A DNA stretch of 64,000 bases from DASRIA01 sp963724065 (GTDB lineage Bacteria; Actinomycetota; Thermoleophilia; Solirubrobacterales; JBBDJG01). The stretch is from assembly GCA_963724065.1 (NCBI GenBank), contig CAVRTB010000001.1, positions 124,001-188,000 of the forward strand. Direction: 5' to 3'. The notes under the pieces are model-generated. The model did no database searches. It was not told the origin of the DNA and worked only from the letters and a program-made list of their open reading frames with translations. Below, in pieces: positions 41,012 through 49,528 of the stretch. How positions within the stretch are numbered: the stretch's first letter is position 1; every line of letters starts with the position of its first letter. The position numbers were made by a program, and so were the translations under genes.

Positions 41012-41716
41012 ATGTGTGGCCGCTACAGCAACACCGCGAAGCGAAGCGACGAGTTCCAGGCCAGGATGGCCGAGCTGCTGGGCGTGTCGCTGCCCGACAG
41101 CGGCGCGGGCTTCGAGCGCTTCAACATCGCCCCCACGCAGGAGGTGCCCGCCGTCGTCGACGATCACGAAGGGCGCCGCATCCAACAGCTGAAGTGGGGC
41201 CTCGCTCCCGCTTGGGCGGCCAAGCAGAAGGCGCAGCGCTTCAGCATGATCAACGCGCGCGCCGAGACGCTGCTCGGGAAGCCCGCATACCGCGATCTCG
41301 TGCAACGCTCGTCCGGCCGGTGCCTCGTGCTCGCCGACGGCTGGTACGAATGGCAGAAGCCCGAGGACCCGAAACAGCCGCGGCGTCCCTTGCGCTTCAC
41401 CCTGCGCAGCGGGGAGCCGTTCTGCTTCGCCGGCCTGTGGACGGCCGGGACCTTCACGATCGTGACCTGCGAGGCCAACGAGCTGGCACGCCCGATCCAC
41501 GACCGCATGCCGGTTGCGATGCCCGACCCGGCCGCCTGGCAGGCGTGGCTCGACCCGCGGCTCGACGGCCCGGCCGCCGCCGAGCTGCTGCGGGCGCCCG
41601 CCGCGGACCTGCTCCAGGTGCGCCCCGCGAACCCGCTCGTCAACTCCGTGGACAACGACGGCCCGGAGTGCCTGGCCGAGGGCACCCCGCCGGCCGAGCA
41701 GATGGCGCTGCTCTAA
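41012..41716 (+). CDS. SOS-response-associated peptidase (SRAP/HMCES/YedK)
   Basis: A 234-residue SRAP protein that forms a covalent thiazolidine link to abasic sites in single-stranded DNA and shields them. The initiator Met is followed by the catalytic Cys2 (MCGRYSN). Other conserved parts are FNIAPTQEVPAVV, WGLAPAWA, MINARAETL, RCLVLADGWYEWQ, CFAGLW and RPIHDRMPVAM with the active-site His. ATG 41012 has GGGGAC six bases upstream and is fixed by the essential Cys2. RlmN coding begins immediately after its TAA in the same frame. Confidence 0.9.
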   Translation: MCGRYSNTAKRSDEFQARMAELLGVSLPDSGAGFERFNIAPTQEVPAVVDDHEGRRIQQLKWGLAPAWAAKQKAQRFSMINARAETLLGKPAYRDLVQRSSGRCLVLADGWYEWQKPEDPKQPRRPLRFTLRSGEPFCFAGLWTAGTFTIVTCEANELARPIHDRMPVAMPDPAAWQAWLDPRLDGPAAAELLRAPAADLLQVRPANPLVNSVDNDGPECLAEGTPPAEQMALL

Positions 41717-41725
41717 TCTCGCCGG

Positions 41726-42709
41726 ATCGACCCGGCACTACTCGAGAAGGCGCTCGCAGAGCGCGGTGAGCCGCACTTCCGTGCCCGCCAGGCGTGGCAG
41801 TGGGCGGCCCGCGGCGCGCGCGGATACGAGGAGATGACCGATCTGCCCGCGCCGTTGCGCGCGGAGCTCGACGAAGAGGTGCCTTTCTCCTCGCTCGCCC
41901 TCGACCGCGAGGCCCATGCCCGCGACGGGACCGTCAAGGCGCTGTTCCGCACCCACGACGGACTCCCGGTCGAGGCGGTGCTCATGCGCTATCGCGACGG
42001 GCGGCGCTCCGTGTGCCTCAGCTCGCAGTCGGGCTGCCCGCTCACGTGCACGTTCTGTGCGACGGGCGCGATGCGCTTCGGCCGCAACCTCACGGCCGGC
42101 GAGATTCTCGACCAGGCGCTGCACTTCCGCCGCGTCGAGCAGGTGAACCACGCGGTCTTCATGGGGATGGGGGAGCCGTTGATGAATCTCGATGCGGTGC
42201 TCGCGGCCTGCCGCCGCCTGCCGGACATCGGGATCACGCACCGCCGCACGGGCATCTCGACCGTCGGTTGGATCCCGGGCATCGAGCGTCTCACACGCGA
42301 GCGGGCACCGGTGCGGCTCGCGTTGTCGCTGCACGCGCCGGAGGATGCGCTGCGCTCGCAGATCATGCCCGTCAACGAGCGCTACCCGCTCGCGGACGTG
42401 CTCGCCGCGTGCCGCCGCCACTACGAGCGAAAGCGCCGCCGGGTGTTCGTCGAGTACGTGATGCTCGACGGGGTCAACGACCGCGTCGAGCAGGCACGGG
42501 CGCTGGCCGGCCTGCTCGACCCGCGGGTCTTCAAGGTCAACCTGATCCCCTTCAACCCGAGCGGATCGTCCTTCAGCGGCTCGACCCGTGGCGCGATCGC
42601 CGCGTTCCGGTCAGCGCTCGAGCGCGGCGGAATCGAGGCGACCGTGCGCCTCACCCGCGGCCAGGACATCGATGCGGCCTGCGGGCAACTCGCCGCACGA
42701 ACAGGGTGA
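41726..42709 (+). CDS. rlmN: 23S rRNA (adenine-2503-C2) methyltransferase RlmN, non-standard start
   Basis: Radical-SAM enzyme that methylates A2503 of 23S rRNA and also A37 of some tRNAs. Features: the cluster motif CPLTCTFCATG, FMGMGEPLMN, GWIPGI, SLHAPED, EYVMLDGVND, FKVNLIPFNP and, near the C-terminus, the resolving Cys in DAACGQLA. The first ATG (41834) would delete the N-terminal helical domain, yet clear RlmN-like coding (LLEKALAERGEP, HFRARQAWQWAARGA, YEEMTDLP) extends back to the TAA of the SRAP gene in the same frame with no ATG, GTG or TTG. ATC 41726, nine bases after that stop, is where relatives would start; initiation is probably coupled and non-standard. Confidence 0.82.
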   Translation: MDPALLEKALAERGEPHFRARQAWQWAARGARGYEEMTDLPAPLRAELDEEVPFSSLALDREAHARDGTVKALFRTHDGLPVEAVLMRYRDGRRSVCLSSQSGCPLTCTFCATGAMRFGRNLTAGEILDQALHFRRVEQVNHAVFMGMGEPLMNLDAVLAACRRLPDIGITHRRTGISTVGWIPGIERLTRERAPVRLALSLHAPEDALRSQIMPVNERYPLADVLAACRRHYERKRRRVFVEYVMLDGVNDRVEQARALAGLLDPRVFKVNLIPFNPSGSSFSGSTRGAIAAFRSALERGGIEATVRLTRGQDIDAACGQLAARTG

Positions 42710-42768
42710 ATGATCTTTCAAGAGTTGGGGTATGGTCAGCCCGACGCCGTCAATCTGAGGGGGAGCGG

Positions 42769-45333
42769 GTGCAGCGAGTGATGAGGCGAACGGCAATTCT
42801 GGCCGCGGTGATCGGCGTATTTGCGGTGCCGGCGGCGGCGCAGGGAGCGATCCCGAACATCCCCAACGGCGCGGGCGGCGACATCACCTGCACCGTGCAG
42901 GGCGGGGCGAATGCCGGTCAACGCCATTGCTCAGGCATCTTCACGACCTTCGACGGCGCTCCGATCGACATCAACGTCGGCTTCCCGCCCGCGCCCGCGA
43001 GCGGCCCGGACGGCAATTTCCCGATCGTCGGCATGTTCCACGGCTGGGGTGGCTCGAAGCTCGGCCCGACGTCCGGCGGCTGGATCGCCGACGGCTACGC
43101 GACCTTCTCGATGAGTGCCCGCGGGTGGGGCAACTCGTGCGGTGGGACGGACCCGAAGCGCACCCAGCCCGTATGCGCCGACGGCTACAACCACCTGATG
43201 GACACCCGCTTCGAGGTGCGCGACGCGCAGGAGATCCTCGAGGTGCTCGCCGACCGCGCCGCGACCGGCGCGACCGCGGGCGAGGGGTTGATACATCCGC
43301 AGAAGATCGGCGCGACGGGCGGCTCCTACGGTGGCGGCCTCTCGATGGCGCTGGCGGCGCTCAAGGACCGCAAGATGATCGAGGCGGGCGACGGGACGCT
43401 GATCCCGTGGGTCAGCGACGGCGGCAAGTCGATGCGGATCGCCGCGGCGCAGCCCGACATCCCGTGGACAGACCTCCCGTACTCGCTCCAGCCGAACGGT
43501 CACACGCTCGATTACGTCGTCGATGCGCCGTACATGCAGCGCGGGCGGATCGGCGTGATGAAGCAGTCGTTCGTGTCCGGCCTCTATGCGACCGGCCAGG
43601 CGACGAGCAACTACGCCCCGGCCGGGACCGATCCCGACGCCGACCTGATCAACTGGTTCGCATCCATCAACGCGGGCGAGCCCTACGACCAGAACCCGCT
43701 GTCGCAGGACATCGTCGCCGAGCTCACGACGCACCACTCGTCGTACTACATCAACGACGCGACCGCTCCGGCGCCGCTGCTGATCTCGAACGGCTGGACC
43801 GACGACCTGTTCCCGCCCGACGAGGCGATCCGGTTCTACAACCGCACGCGGGCCACTCACCCCGGCACGCCGGTGTCCCTGATCTTCAATGACCACGGCC
43901 ACCAGCGCGGGCAGAACAAGAGCGCGGACGCGACCTTCCGCAGCCGCCAGTTGCACAATTGGATGGACTACTACGTGAAGGGCACCGGCCCGGCGCCGGT
44001 CGCGGGCGTCCAGACCCTCACGCAGGCATGCGGCGGGCCCTCGGGCGGCGCCACCGGCGCGTTCGACGACCCGAACACGGACGTTCCGTTCCGCGCTCCC
44101 ACGTGGGCAGCGCTCGCGCCCGGCGAGGTGCGACTCTCAGGTCCCGCGGCCAAGACGATCGCTCCTTCGGTGAGCGATCAGGCGGGCCAGGCGTTTGACC
44201 CGATCAGCGGCGGCGGCGCATGCGCCACGGCGCCGGGAGCCGACCAGGCGGGCACTGCGACGTACAGGCTCGATCCCGCCCCGGCCGCGGGGTTGACGTT
44301 GATGGGCTCGCCCACGGTCGTCGCCGACATCAACTCGCCGAGCCCGACCTCGCAGGTGGCGACGCGGCTGCTTGACGTCGACCCGGTCAGCGGTAACGAG
44401 ACGCTCGTCGCGCGCGGCCTCTACCGGCCCGAGATCAGCTCCGGCACCGAGGCGACGCGGCAGGTGTTCCAGCTCCACCCGAACGGCTGGAAGTTCGCCG
44501 CCGGCCACATCGCGAAGCTCGAGATGCTGCCCGCCGATCAACCCTACGGGCGCAACTCGAACGGCCAGGGGCCGGTGACGGTCTCGAACCTCGAGCTGCG
44601 GCTCCCGGTCCTCGAGTCGCCCGGAGCGCTCAGCGGGCTGGTCGACGATCCCGCTCCCAAGGTGGTGCCGGGTGGCTACCAGCTGTCGGCCGACTACCTC
44701 GCGAGCGGATACCCGCGGCCAAAGGGCGCAACGCCGCTGCGCGTCCCGCTCGTGCCCGCGTACGCGCAGTGCACGAGCCCCAACCGCCAGCACGGCCCGC
44801 CCCTGGCCTTCGGGTCCTGCAACCCGCCGCAGCTCACCTCCGGTCAGCTGACCATCGGGACGCCTGACGCCAACGGCCAGGCCGCCAACTCTGCCGGCTC
44901 CGTGCGGTTCGGCGTCGTCGTCGGTAATCCCTCGACGCCCGAGAACGAGGCCGACGTCGAGGTCGTCGTGTCGATCACCGACGTCCGCAACAAGGTCGGC
45001 CTCTCCGACTACACCGGTGAGCTACGAATGGACCCGGGCGTGCGCATGACGGATCGCTACAACGGTCCCTCGGGCACCGAGCCCGCAACGGTCGTTGACA
45101 TCCCGTTCCCGATCGACGTCCCGTGCGCGGCGACGGCGAGCACGTCCGTCGGTGCGACCTGCGCGGTAAACACGAGCTTCAACGCCGTGTCGCCGTCAGC
45201 GGTCGTCGACAGCAGGCGCGCGCGCGCAGTGCTCGAGCTCGGAGCGGTGAGCGTGTACGACGGTGGCGCCGACAATCAGGTGTCGACCTCCCCGAACACG
45301 CTGTTCGCGCGGCAGGGAGTCTTCGTCCCGTAA
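42769..45333 (+). CDS. Secreted CocE/S15-type hydrolase with C-terminal RPKGATP domain
   Basis: An 854-residue secreted serine hydrolase, start GTG 42769 after GAGGGGGAG; ATG 42781 would also keep the signal peptide (MRRTAILAAVIGVFAVPAAAQG). The alpha/beta core of the CocE/X-Pro-dipeptidyl-peptidase family has nucleophile Ser186 in GGSYGGG, Asp345 in GWTDDLFPPDE and His376/378 in DHGHQRG. A jelly-roll domain typical of S15/CocE follows (about 440-640). Residues 650-854, from RPKGATPL to QGVFVP, are the four-Cys domain shared with the proteins at 3212 and 6221. It probably cleaves an ester or peptide outside the cell; substrate unknown. Confidence 0.86.
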   Translation: MQRVMRRTAILAAVIGVFAVPAAAQGAIPNIPNGAGGDITCTVQGGANAGQRHCSGIFTTFDGAPIDINVGFPPAPASGPDGNFPIVGMFHGWGGSKLGPTSGGWIADGYATFSMSARGWGNSCGGTDPKRTQPVCADGYNHLMDTRFEVRDAQEILEVLADRAATGATAGEGLIHPQKIGATGGSYGGGLSMALAALKDRKMIEAGDGTLIPWVSDGGKSMRIAAAQPDIPWTDLPYSLQPNGHTLDYVVDAPYMQRGRIGVMKQSFVSGLYATGQATSNYAPAGTDPDADLINWFASINAGEPYDQNPLSQDIVAELTTHHSSYYINDATAPAPLLISNGWTDDLFPPDEAIRFYNRTRATHPGTPVSLIFNDHGHQRGQNKSADATFRSRQLHNWMDYYVKGTGPAPVAGVQTLTQACGGPSGGATGAFDDPNTDVPFRAPTWAALAPGEVRLSGPAAKTIAPSVSDQAGQAFDPISGGGACATAPGADQAGTATYRLDPAPAAGLTLMGSPTVVADINSPSPTSQVATRLLDVDPVSGNETLVARGLYRPEISSGTEATRQVFQLHPNGWKFAAGHIAKLEMLPADQPYGRNSNGQGPVTVSNLELRLPVLESPGALSGLVDDPAPKVVPGGYQLSADYLASGYPRPKGATPLRVPLVPAYAQCTSPNRQHGPPLAFGSCNPPQLTSGQLTIGTPDANGQAANSAGSVRFGVVVGNPSTPENEADVEVVVSITDVRNKVGLSDYTGELRMDPGVRMTDRYNGPSGTEPATVVDIPFPIDVPCAATASTSVGATCAVNTSFNAVSPSAVVDSRRARAVLELGAVSVYDGGADNQVSTSPNTLFARQGVFVP

Positions 45334-45365
45334 GCAAGTGAGGTTGAGGTCGATCGCCGAAGCGG

Positions 45366-45758
45366 CTAGACCGCGCGGCGGTCGATCTCGAACCAGAAGC
45401 GGCTGTCCTCTGGCTCGAATCCCCACCGGTCGGCGAGCTGGCCGACGAGGAAGAGGCCGAAGCCGCCGTCTGGACCGGCCTCGTGACTGCGGCCGGGGTC
45501 GAATCCGCGGCCGTGGTCGATGACGTCGACCCTCACCGTGGCTTGGCCCGAGGAGACCTGGAGGTCGATTTTCTCCTCCTCGCGCAGGCCTGCGTGGCGA
45601 ACTGAGTTCGTCACAGCCTCGCTGACCAGCAGCCGGACGGGCTCCCGGACGCCATCCAACTCCCCGTTCAGGCTGTCCAGCGCCCGTCTTGCGAGGCCGG
45701 GGGCCTTGCAGTCCACCGGCAACTTCACGATCAGCGCGGTGTCCAGGGAAGAGTCCAT
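45366..45758 (-). CDS. RsbW-like anti-sigma kinase/ATP-binding protein
   Basis: A 130-residue GHKL-ATPase of the anti-sigma serine kinase type. It has the N-box (VSEAVTNSVRHA), G1 box (VIDHGRGFDP) and G2 (GGFGLFLVGQLADRWG). Such proteins bind a sigma factor or phosphorylate a STAS antagonist. The divergent gene encodes a STAS protein, its likely partner. No cognate sigma factor is adjacent. Confidence 0.87.
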   Translation of the reverse strand: MDSSLDTALIVKLPVDCKAPGLARRALDSLNGELDGVREPVRLLVSEAVTNSVRHAGLREEEKIDLQVSSGQATVRVDVIDHGRGFDPGRSHEAGPDGGFGLFLVGQLADRWGFEPEDSRFWFEIDRRAV

Positions 45759-45783
45759 TTAAGGATCGTGCCCGTACGCGGAT

Positions 45784-45816
45784 GGACCGAAACGGGCAAC
45801 TGAGTGCGTTTGGTCC
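45784..45816. promoter_or_regulatory. Inverted repeat in divergent kinase/STAS promoter region
   Basis: GGACC-G-AAACG (45784-45794) and CGTTT-GGTCC (45807-45816) form an inverted repeat with one unpaired base and a 12-base spacer. It lies just upstream of the kinase start, within the 162-bp divergent spacer, and could be an operator. Confidence 0.3.
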
Positions 45817-45920
45817 CGTTGATCCGTCGCTAAGATCCCGGCGGCCCGGGTCGCCAGCTCCGAGGAGGAACCGGGATCAGCGTCGAAACACATTGCGTCG
45901 GATCGGAGGCGGAGGTAGCG

Positions 45921-46382
45921 ATGTCGGCTTTGGATGGGTTCGAAGGACCTCTCTCGGGTGTGAGCCGGGTGCGGGTCGACCCGCAGGAGGACGCGGTGTA
46001 CGTCCGGATCTCCGGGGAGCTCGACCTGGGCCTCCAAGAGTCGGTCGACACCGAGCTCTACAAGCTCCCGGAGCGGGGCAGTCCGCTGCCGGTGGTGGTC
46101 GACATGCGGGAGGTGACGTTCGCCGACTCGGTCGGGCTGCGGGTCCTGCTCAAGCACGAGGTCCGCTCGCGCGAGCGCGGCTTCGAGTTCGCGCTGATCG
46201 CGCCGCGCGGACAGCCCGGCAAGCTGTTCGAGATGACGGGGGTCGGGCAGATCTTCAAGCTCCGGCCGGACCCCGAGCCTCCGAGCGACGGCTCGCAGGC
46301 CGCCGATCGGGCATCCGCCGGCCTCGGGACGGACGAGCCGGACCCGGCGGACTGGCTTTCGCGCGAGAAGGATCAAGGATAG
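45921..46382 (+). CDS. STAS-domain anti-sigma factor antagonist
   Basis: A 153-residue protein with a STAS domain (about 16-115): VYVRISGELDLGLQESVDTEL and VVVDMREVTFADSVGLRVLLKHE, where Ser70 in FADSVGL is the expected phosphorylation site. A hydrophilic tail follows. Unphosphorylated STAS proteins release sigma factors from RsbW-type kinases; the divergent kinase at 45366 and the PP2C phosphatase at 20090 could be its antagonist and activator. The hydrolase gene follows after nine bases. Confidence 0.87.
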   Translation: MSALDGFEGPLSGVSRVRVDPQEDAVYVRISGELDLGLQESVDTELYKLPERGSPLPVVVDMREVTFADSVGLRVLLKHEVRSRERGFEFALIAPRGQPGKLFEMTGVGQIFKLRPDPEPPSDGSQAADRASAGLGTDEPDPADWLSREKDQG

Positions 46383-46391
46383 GGTCGCCAC

Positions 46392-47297
46392 ATGCCGCGC
46401 CGAGACGTCATCTTCACTTCCGGAGGCAACCGTTGCGCGGCGTGGCTGTATCTCCCCGAAGGCGTCGCGGAGCGCGCGCCGTGCGTCGTGATGGCGCACG
46501 GGTTCGGCGGCACGCGTGCAGATGCTCTGCCGGGCTTCGCCGAGCGGTTCGCCGACGCCGGCATCGCGGCGCTGGTGTTCGACTATCGCCACTTCGGTGA
46601 CAGCGAGGGAGAGCCGCGGCAGCTGCTCGACATCGGCCTACAGCTCGAGGACTGGACGGCCGCGATCGCATGTGCGCGCACGCGCCCGGAGGTCGATCCG
46701 AGCCGCATCGCTTTGTGGGGATCGTCTTTCTCAGGGGGACACGTCGTCGTGGCTGGGGCGCGCGACGGCCACGTGCAGGCGGTGGTCTCGCAAGGGCCTT
46801 TTGCCGACGGGTTGAAGCAGATCGCGTCGTTCCCGGTTCCTTACAATCTCAAGCTCACCGCGCATGCGCTGCGCGACCAGATCGGCGCGCTGCTCGGCCG
46901 CGCGCCGCACTACGTGCCGGTGGTCGGGCCGCCCGGGTCGGACGCGATGCTCCAGTCTCCGGAGACGGAGGCCGGATACCTCGCGATCGTGCCGGAGGGC
47001 TCACGCTGGCTGAACGAGGCCACCCCGCGCGTGATGCTGCGCGTGCCGCGGTACCGCCCGTTCCTGCGTGGCCCGGACCTGCCGTGCCCATGGCTCGTGT
47101 GCATTGGCGACCGCGACGACCTGACCCCGCCGAAGATCGCGACGGAGCTCGCCGAAGCCGGCGGCGCCGACGTCCGCCACTACGACCTGGGGCACTTCGA
47201 GATCTACGTCGGAGCGGGATTCGAGCAGGTCGCGGGAGACCAGACCGCGTTCCTCGTACGTGAGCTGGCCGAGCGCAGCGTCCCCGCCGCAGCCTGA
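46392..47297 (+). CDS. Alpha/beta hydrolase (S33/dienelactone-hydrolase-like)
   Basis: A 301-residue cytoplasmic alpha/beta hydrolase. The N-terminus (CAAWLYLPEG, CVVMAHGFGGTRADAL) gives the oxyanion His-Gly, and FDYRHFGDSEGEPRQ is typical of the family. The nucleophile elbow GSSFSGG contains the Ser. IGDRDDLTPP supplies the Asp and YDLGHFEIY the His. Substrate unknown; esterase or peptidase of the X-Pro/acetyl-xylan-like group. It lies nine bases after the STAS gene. Confidence 0.84.
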   Translation: MPRRDVIFTSGGNRCAAWLYLPEGVAERAPCVVMAHGFGGTRADALPGFAERFADAGIAALVFDYRHFGDSEGEPRQLLDIGLQLEDWTAAIACARTRPEVDPSRIALWGSSFSGGHVVVAGARDGHVQAVVSQGPFADGLKQIASFPVPYNLKLTAHALRDQIGALLGRAPHYVPVVGPPGSDAMLQSPETEAGYLAIVPEGSRWLNEATPRVMLRVPRYRPFLRGPDLPCPWLVCIGDRDDLTPPKIATELAEAGGADVRHYDLGHFEIYVGAGFEQVAGDQTAFLVRELAERSVPAAA

Positions 47298-47326
47298 CTT
47301 TCCGGCCGCTACAGTGACGGCTGTCC

Positions 47327-47399
<73 letters not shown>

Positions 47400-47407
47400 T
47401 CGACAGG

Positions 47408-47435
47408 AACCCCTGCTGCGGCGGGGGTTTCTTGG
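47408..47435 (+). terminator. Rho-independent terminator after tRNA-Thr
   Basis: A 9-bp stem (AACCCCTGC with GCGGGGGTT, one T-G pair) and a TGCG loop between 47408 and 47429, followed by TTCTT. It lies nine bases after the tRNA. Confidence 0.75.
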
Positions 47436-47862
47436 CCGGTGGCCTGGTACCCGGGGCGGCAGCGGGGATGGGCAATGGCTTGCGCAACACCCCCGGGCCA
47501 CCCTTGCCGCTGGTCCGGCGGGTAGGGGAGGGTCGCCGCCGCGGACAGCCGCTCGGCCTCTTCGGCGCGGATCCGGCTCTCGAATGAGGTCGCGACGTCG
47601 CCCTCAACGAAAGCAGGCTCCCAATCTGCGGCTTGAGCCTCGACGTCAACGATTCTGTTAGGCGGAGCGGCGATCCATCCAACGCCCTCCTGCTCGCGCG
47701 GCGCATACGGGCCGAGCAAAAGTCCGACTGTAGGAGGAGGCGAATCTCGTCGCGCAGGAGGATGACAGCCCGCGGGCCGTCTCGTATGGTGCTCAGGAAG
47801 TACTTGGCTGGCTGAACGGCGGCTGAGGTCCCGTCCCCTACGGGGGATCGAGAGGAGAGATC
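47436..47862. other. 427-bp stretch without a convincing gene
   Basis: Open frames here run mostly antisense and into the tRNA, and none shows a domain, ribosome site or consistent codon pattern. A run of GGAGGAGG-like purines (47732-47765) and a moderately AT-rich GTATGGTGC near 47785 precede the small gene at 47863 and may hold its promoter. No repeats were seen. Confidence 0.5.
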
Positions 47863-48060
47863 ATGGACGAATTGTTGACCCGGCGTGTTCGTGCGCTGCT
47901 CCGTGAGCACGCCGTGCCCTCGATTTTTCGCTGCCCGGAGTGCGGCTCGTTCTTCGACGCCCCGCGGGAGAACCCGGAGACCGGGAGCATCGCCCGCAAG
48001 TGCCTCGCGTGCGACGACTGGTACCCGGTCGTCGGCGCGCGCCGGAGGGAGGCCGCGTGA
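47863..48060 (+). CDS. Small zinc-ribbon-like protein
   Basis: A 65-residue protein starting at ATG 47863 after a strong GAGAGGAGAG site. Two Cys pairs, CPEC (near 24-27) and CLAC (near 48-51), suggest a zinc ribbon; FRCPECGSFFDAPRE and RKCLACDDWYPVV resemble the knuckles of small nucleic-acid-binding ribbons. The N-terminal helix (ELLTRRVRALLREHAVP) is amphipathic. It overlaps the next gene by GTGA, so the two are co-translated. Function unknown. Confidence 0.7.
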   Translation: MDELLTRRVRALLREHAVPSIFRCPECGSFFDAPRENPETGSIARKCLACDDWYPVVGARRREAA

Positions 48061-48344
48061 ACCATCGGCGCGTGCCCGAACTGAGACACCGGGACGTCGC
48101 AGGTTCACCTCCAGCCTGGACGGGGTCGCTGGCGGTGGTGGCACCGGAGCGCCCGAGCGCCCGCCCTGCCGTTGCCAGGCAGGCGGCATACGGAGTGGAG
48201 CAGCGGCGCAAGCTCGAGCAGGCCGGCGACCGGCTGGCCGAGCAGGTCGAGAACTATGCGCTGCCGCCGTGGCCATGGCGGCGCAAGCTGCGCTCCGCGG
48301 TCAAGGAGTGGCAGCGGGCCCGGCTCGTCATTCCCCTGGACTGA
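48057..48344 (+). CDS. Small basic hypothetical protein coupled to zinc-ribbon gene
   Basis: A 95-residue protein starting at GTG 48057, overlapping the previous stop by four bases; GGAGGGAGG lies about five bases upstream. The C-terminal half is a charged helix (VEQRRKLEQAGDRLAEQVENYAL) followed by PPWPWRRKLRSAVKEWQRARL. No family recognised. The coupled arrangement suggests it works with the zinc-ribbon protein. Confidence 0.6.
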   Translation: MNHRRVPELRHRDVAGSPPAWTGSLAVVAPERPSARPAVARQAAYGVEQRRKLEQAGDRLAEQVENYALPPWPWRRKLRSAVKEWQRARLVIPLD

Positions 48345-48602
48345 GACTTAAGGGATAGGACACGGTCGCAGGGGCGTAGGGTGCGAAAAACCCGGCTCCG
48401 CCCTCAGGACGCCAGACGGCAGGCGCGCCGCGACCGATTACATGGCCCGTCTGAAGGAGCGCACCACGCGCTCCTCCAGCTCTCCGAGCCGCCCGGCAAG
48501 GAGGTTCGTCCCGATTCCCGGAAGGGCGTCCAGGAGATCCGTGCAATTTTCGTATAGTGCTCGGTAGGTCCAAAGAACGCGATCGGGAAGGAAGCGCAGC
48601 TC

Positions 48603-48950
48603 ATGGGACAAGCGGTCGGCTGGTTCGAAGTGATGGGCAAGGATCGCGAGAAGCTTCAGCGCTTCTACTCGGGCCTCTTCGAGTGGAAGATCGACGACAA
48701 CCCGGAGATGAAATACGGGATGGTGCAAACCGGGGAAGGCATCCCGGGAGGCATCGGCGAAACTCCTGACGGCAGCCAGGGTCACGTCACGTTCTATGTG
48801 AACGTGGACGACGTGAGCGTCGCGGCGCAGAAGGCGGAGCAGCTGGGCGGCACGACCGTGATGCCGGCGACAGACATGCCGCAGGTCACGATCGCGCTGG
48901 TTGCCGACCCGGAGGGTCACGTCGTCGGCTTGATGAAGATGCGCCAGTAG
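48603..48950 (+). CDS. VOC-superfamily (glyoxalase/bleomycin-resistance-like) protein
   Basis: A 115-residue single VOC domain: WFEVMGKDREKLQRFYSGLFEWKID, HVTFYVNVDDVSVAAQKAEQLGGTTV and IALVADPEGHVVGLM. The H and E positions of VOC metal sites are partly kept. Members range from dioxygenases to antibiotic-binding proteins, so no substrate can be inferred. A TATAGT-type -10 (48553-48558) lies upstream in the 258-bp gap, which otherwise shows nothing clear. Confidence 0.83.
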   Translation: MGQAVGWFEVMGKDREKLQRFYSGLFEWKIDDNPEMKYGMVQTGEGIPGGIGETPDGSQGHVTFYVNVDDVSVAAQKAEQLGGTTVMPATDMPQVTIALVADPEGHVVGLMKMRQ

Positions 48951-49013
48951 CGAAGACGCCCTCGCGCAGGCGTCGTCCGCTGCGCCACCGGCCATGTTCC
49001 AGCCTCATAAGTG

Positions 49014-49457
49014 ATGTCGGTCGACGTGCAGACCCAGGTCGAGATCGAGCGGCCTCGCCACGAGGTAGCCGCATACGCTTGCGACCCCGACAACGCAACG
49101 TCCTGGTACGCGAACATCAAGGCCGTCGAGTGGAAGTCCCCGAAGCCGCTCGCCGTCGGCTCGCTGATCACGTTCGTCGCTGAATTTCTCGGGCGCCGCC
49201 TCGTCTACACCTACGAGGTGAACGTGATGGTTCCCGGCGAGCGGTTCGTGATGAGCACCGCCGAGGGGCCGTTCCCGATGGCGACGACCTACACCTGGGA
49301 TGACACAGGCAGCGGTGGCACCAAAATGACGCTCAGAAACCGAGGCCGGCCGTCGGGCTTCGCCCGGATTGCCGCGCCGATGATGGCAAGCGCCATGAGG
49401 CGCGCAAACCGAAAGGATCTCGACAGGTTGAAGGCGGTCCTCGAGGCGAGCGTCTGA
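49014..49457 (+). CDS. SRPBCC (START-like) family protein
   Basis: A 147-residue helix-grip protein: VQTQVEIERPRHEVAAYACDPDNATSWYANI, GSLITFVAEFLGRRLVYTYEV, ERFVMSTAEGPFPMATTYTWDD and GTKMTLRNRG, ending in the long C-terminal helix (MMASAMRRANRKDLDRLKAVLE). Members bind hydrophobic ligands or act as cyclases; the ligand is unknown. ATG 49014 and GTG 49011 are both possible starts. Confidence 0.82.
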   Translation: MSVDVQTQVEIERPRHEVAAYACDPDNATSWYANIKAVEWKSPKPLAVGSLITFVAEFLGRRLVYTYEVNVMVPGERFVMSTAEGPFPMATTYTWDDTGSGGTKMTLRNRGRPSGFARIAAPMMASAMRRANRKDLDRLKAVLEASV

Positions 49458-49528
49458 TCGGAAGCAAGTTCGTTACGCGGCTGCGCACCCGGAGGTGTTC
49501 GTCGCCGATGTCGCCCGATCGCACGGAA

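Noticed and set aside
48438..48995. 185-residue minus-strand frame opposite the VOC gene
   Set aside because: Its C-terminal 35 residues look protein-like (LLDALPGIGTNLLAGRLGELEERVV), but the rest is a shadow of the VOC gene and no start lies close to that segment.
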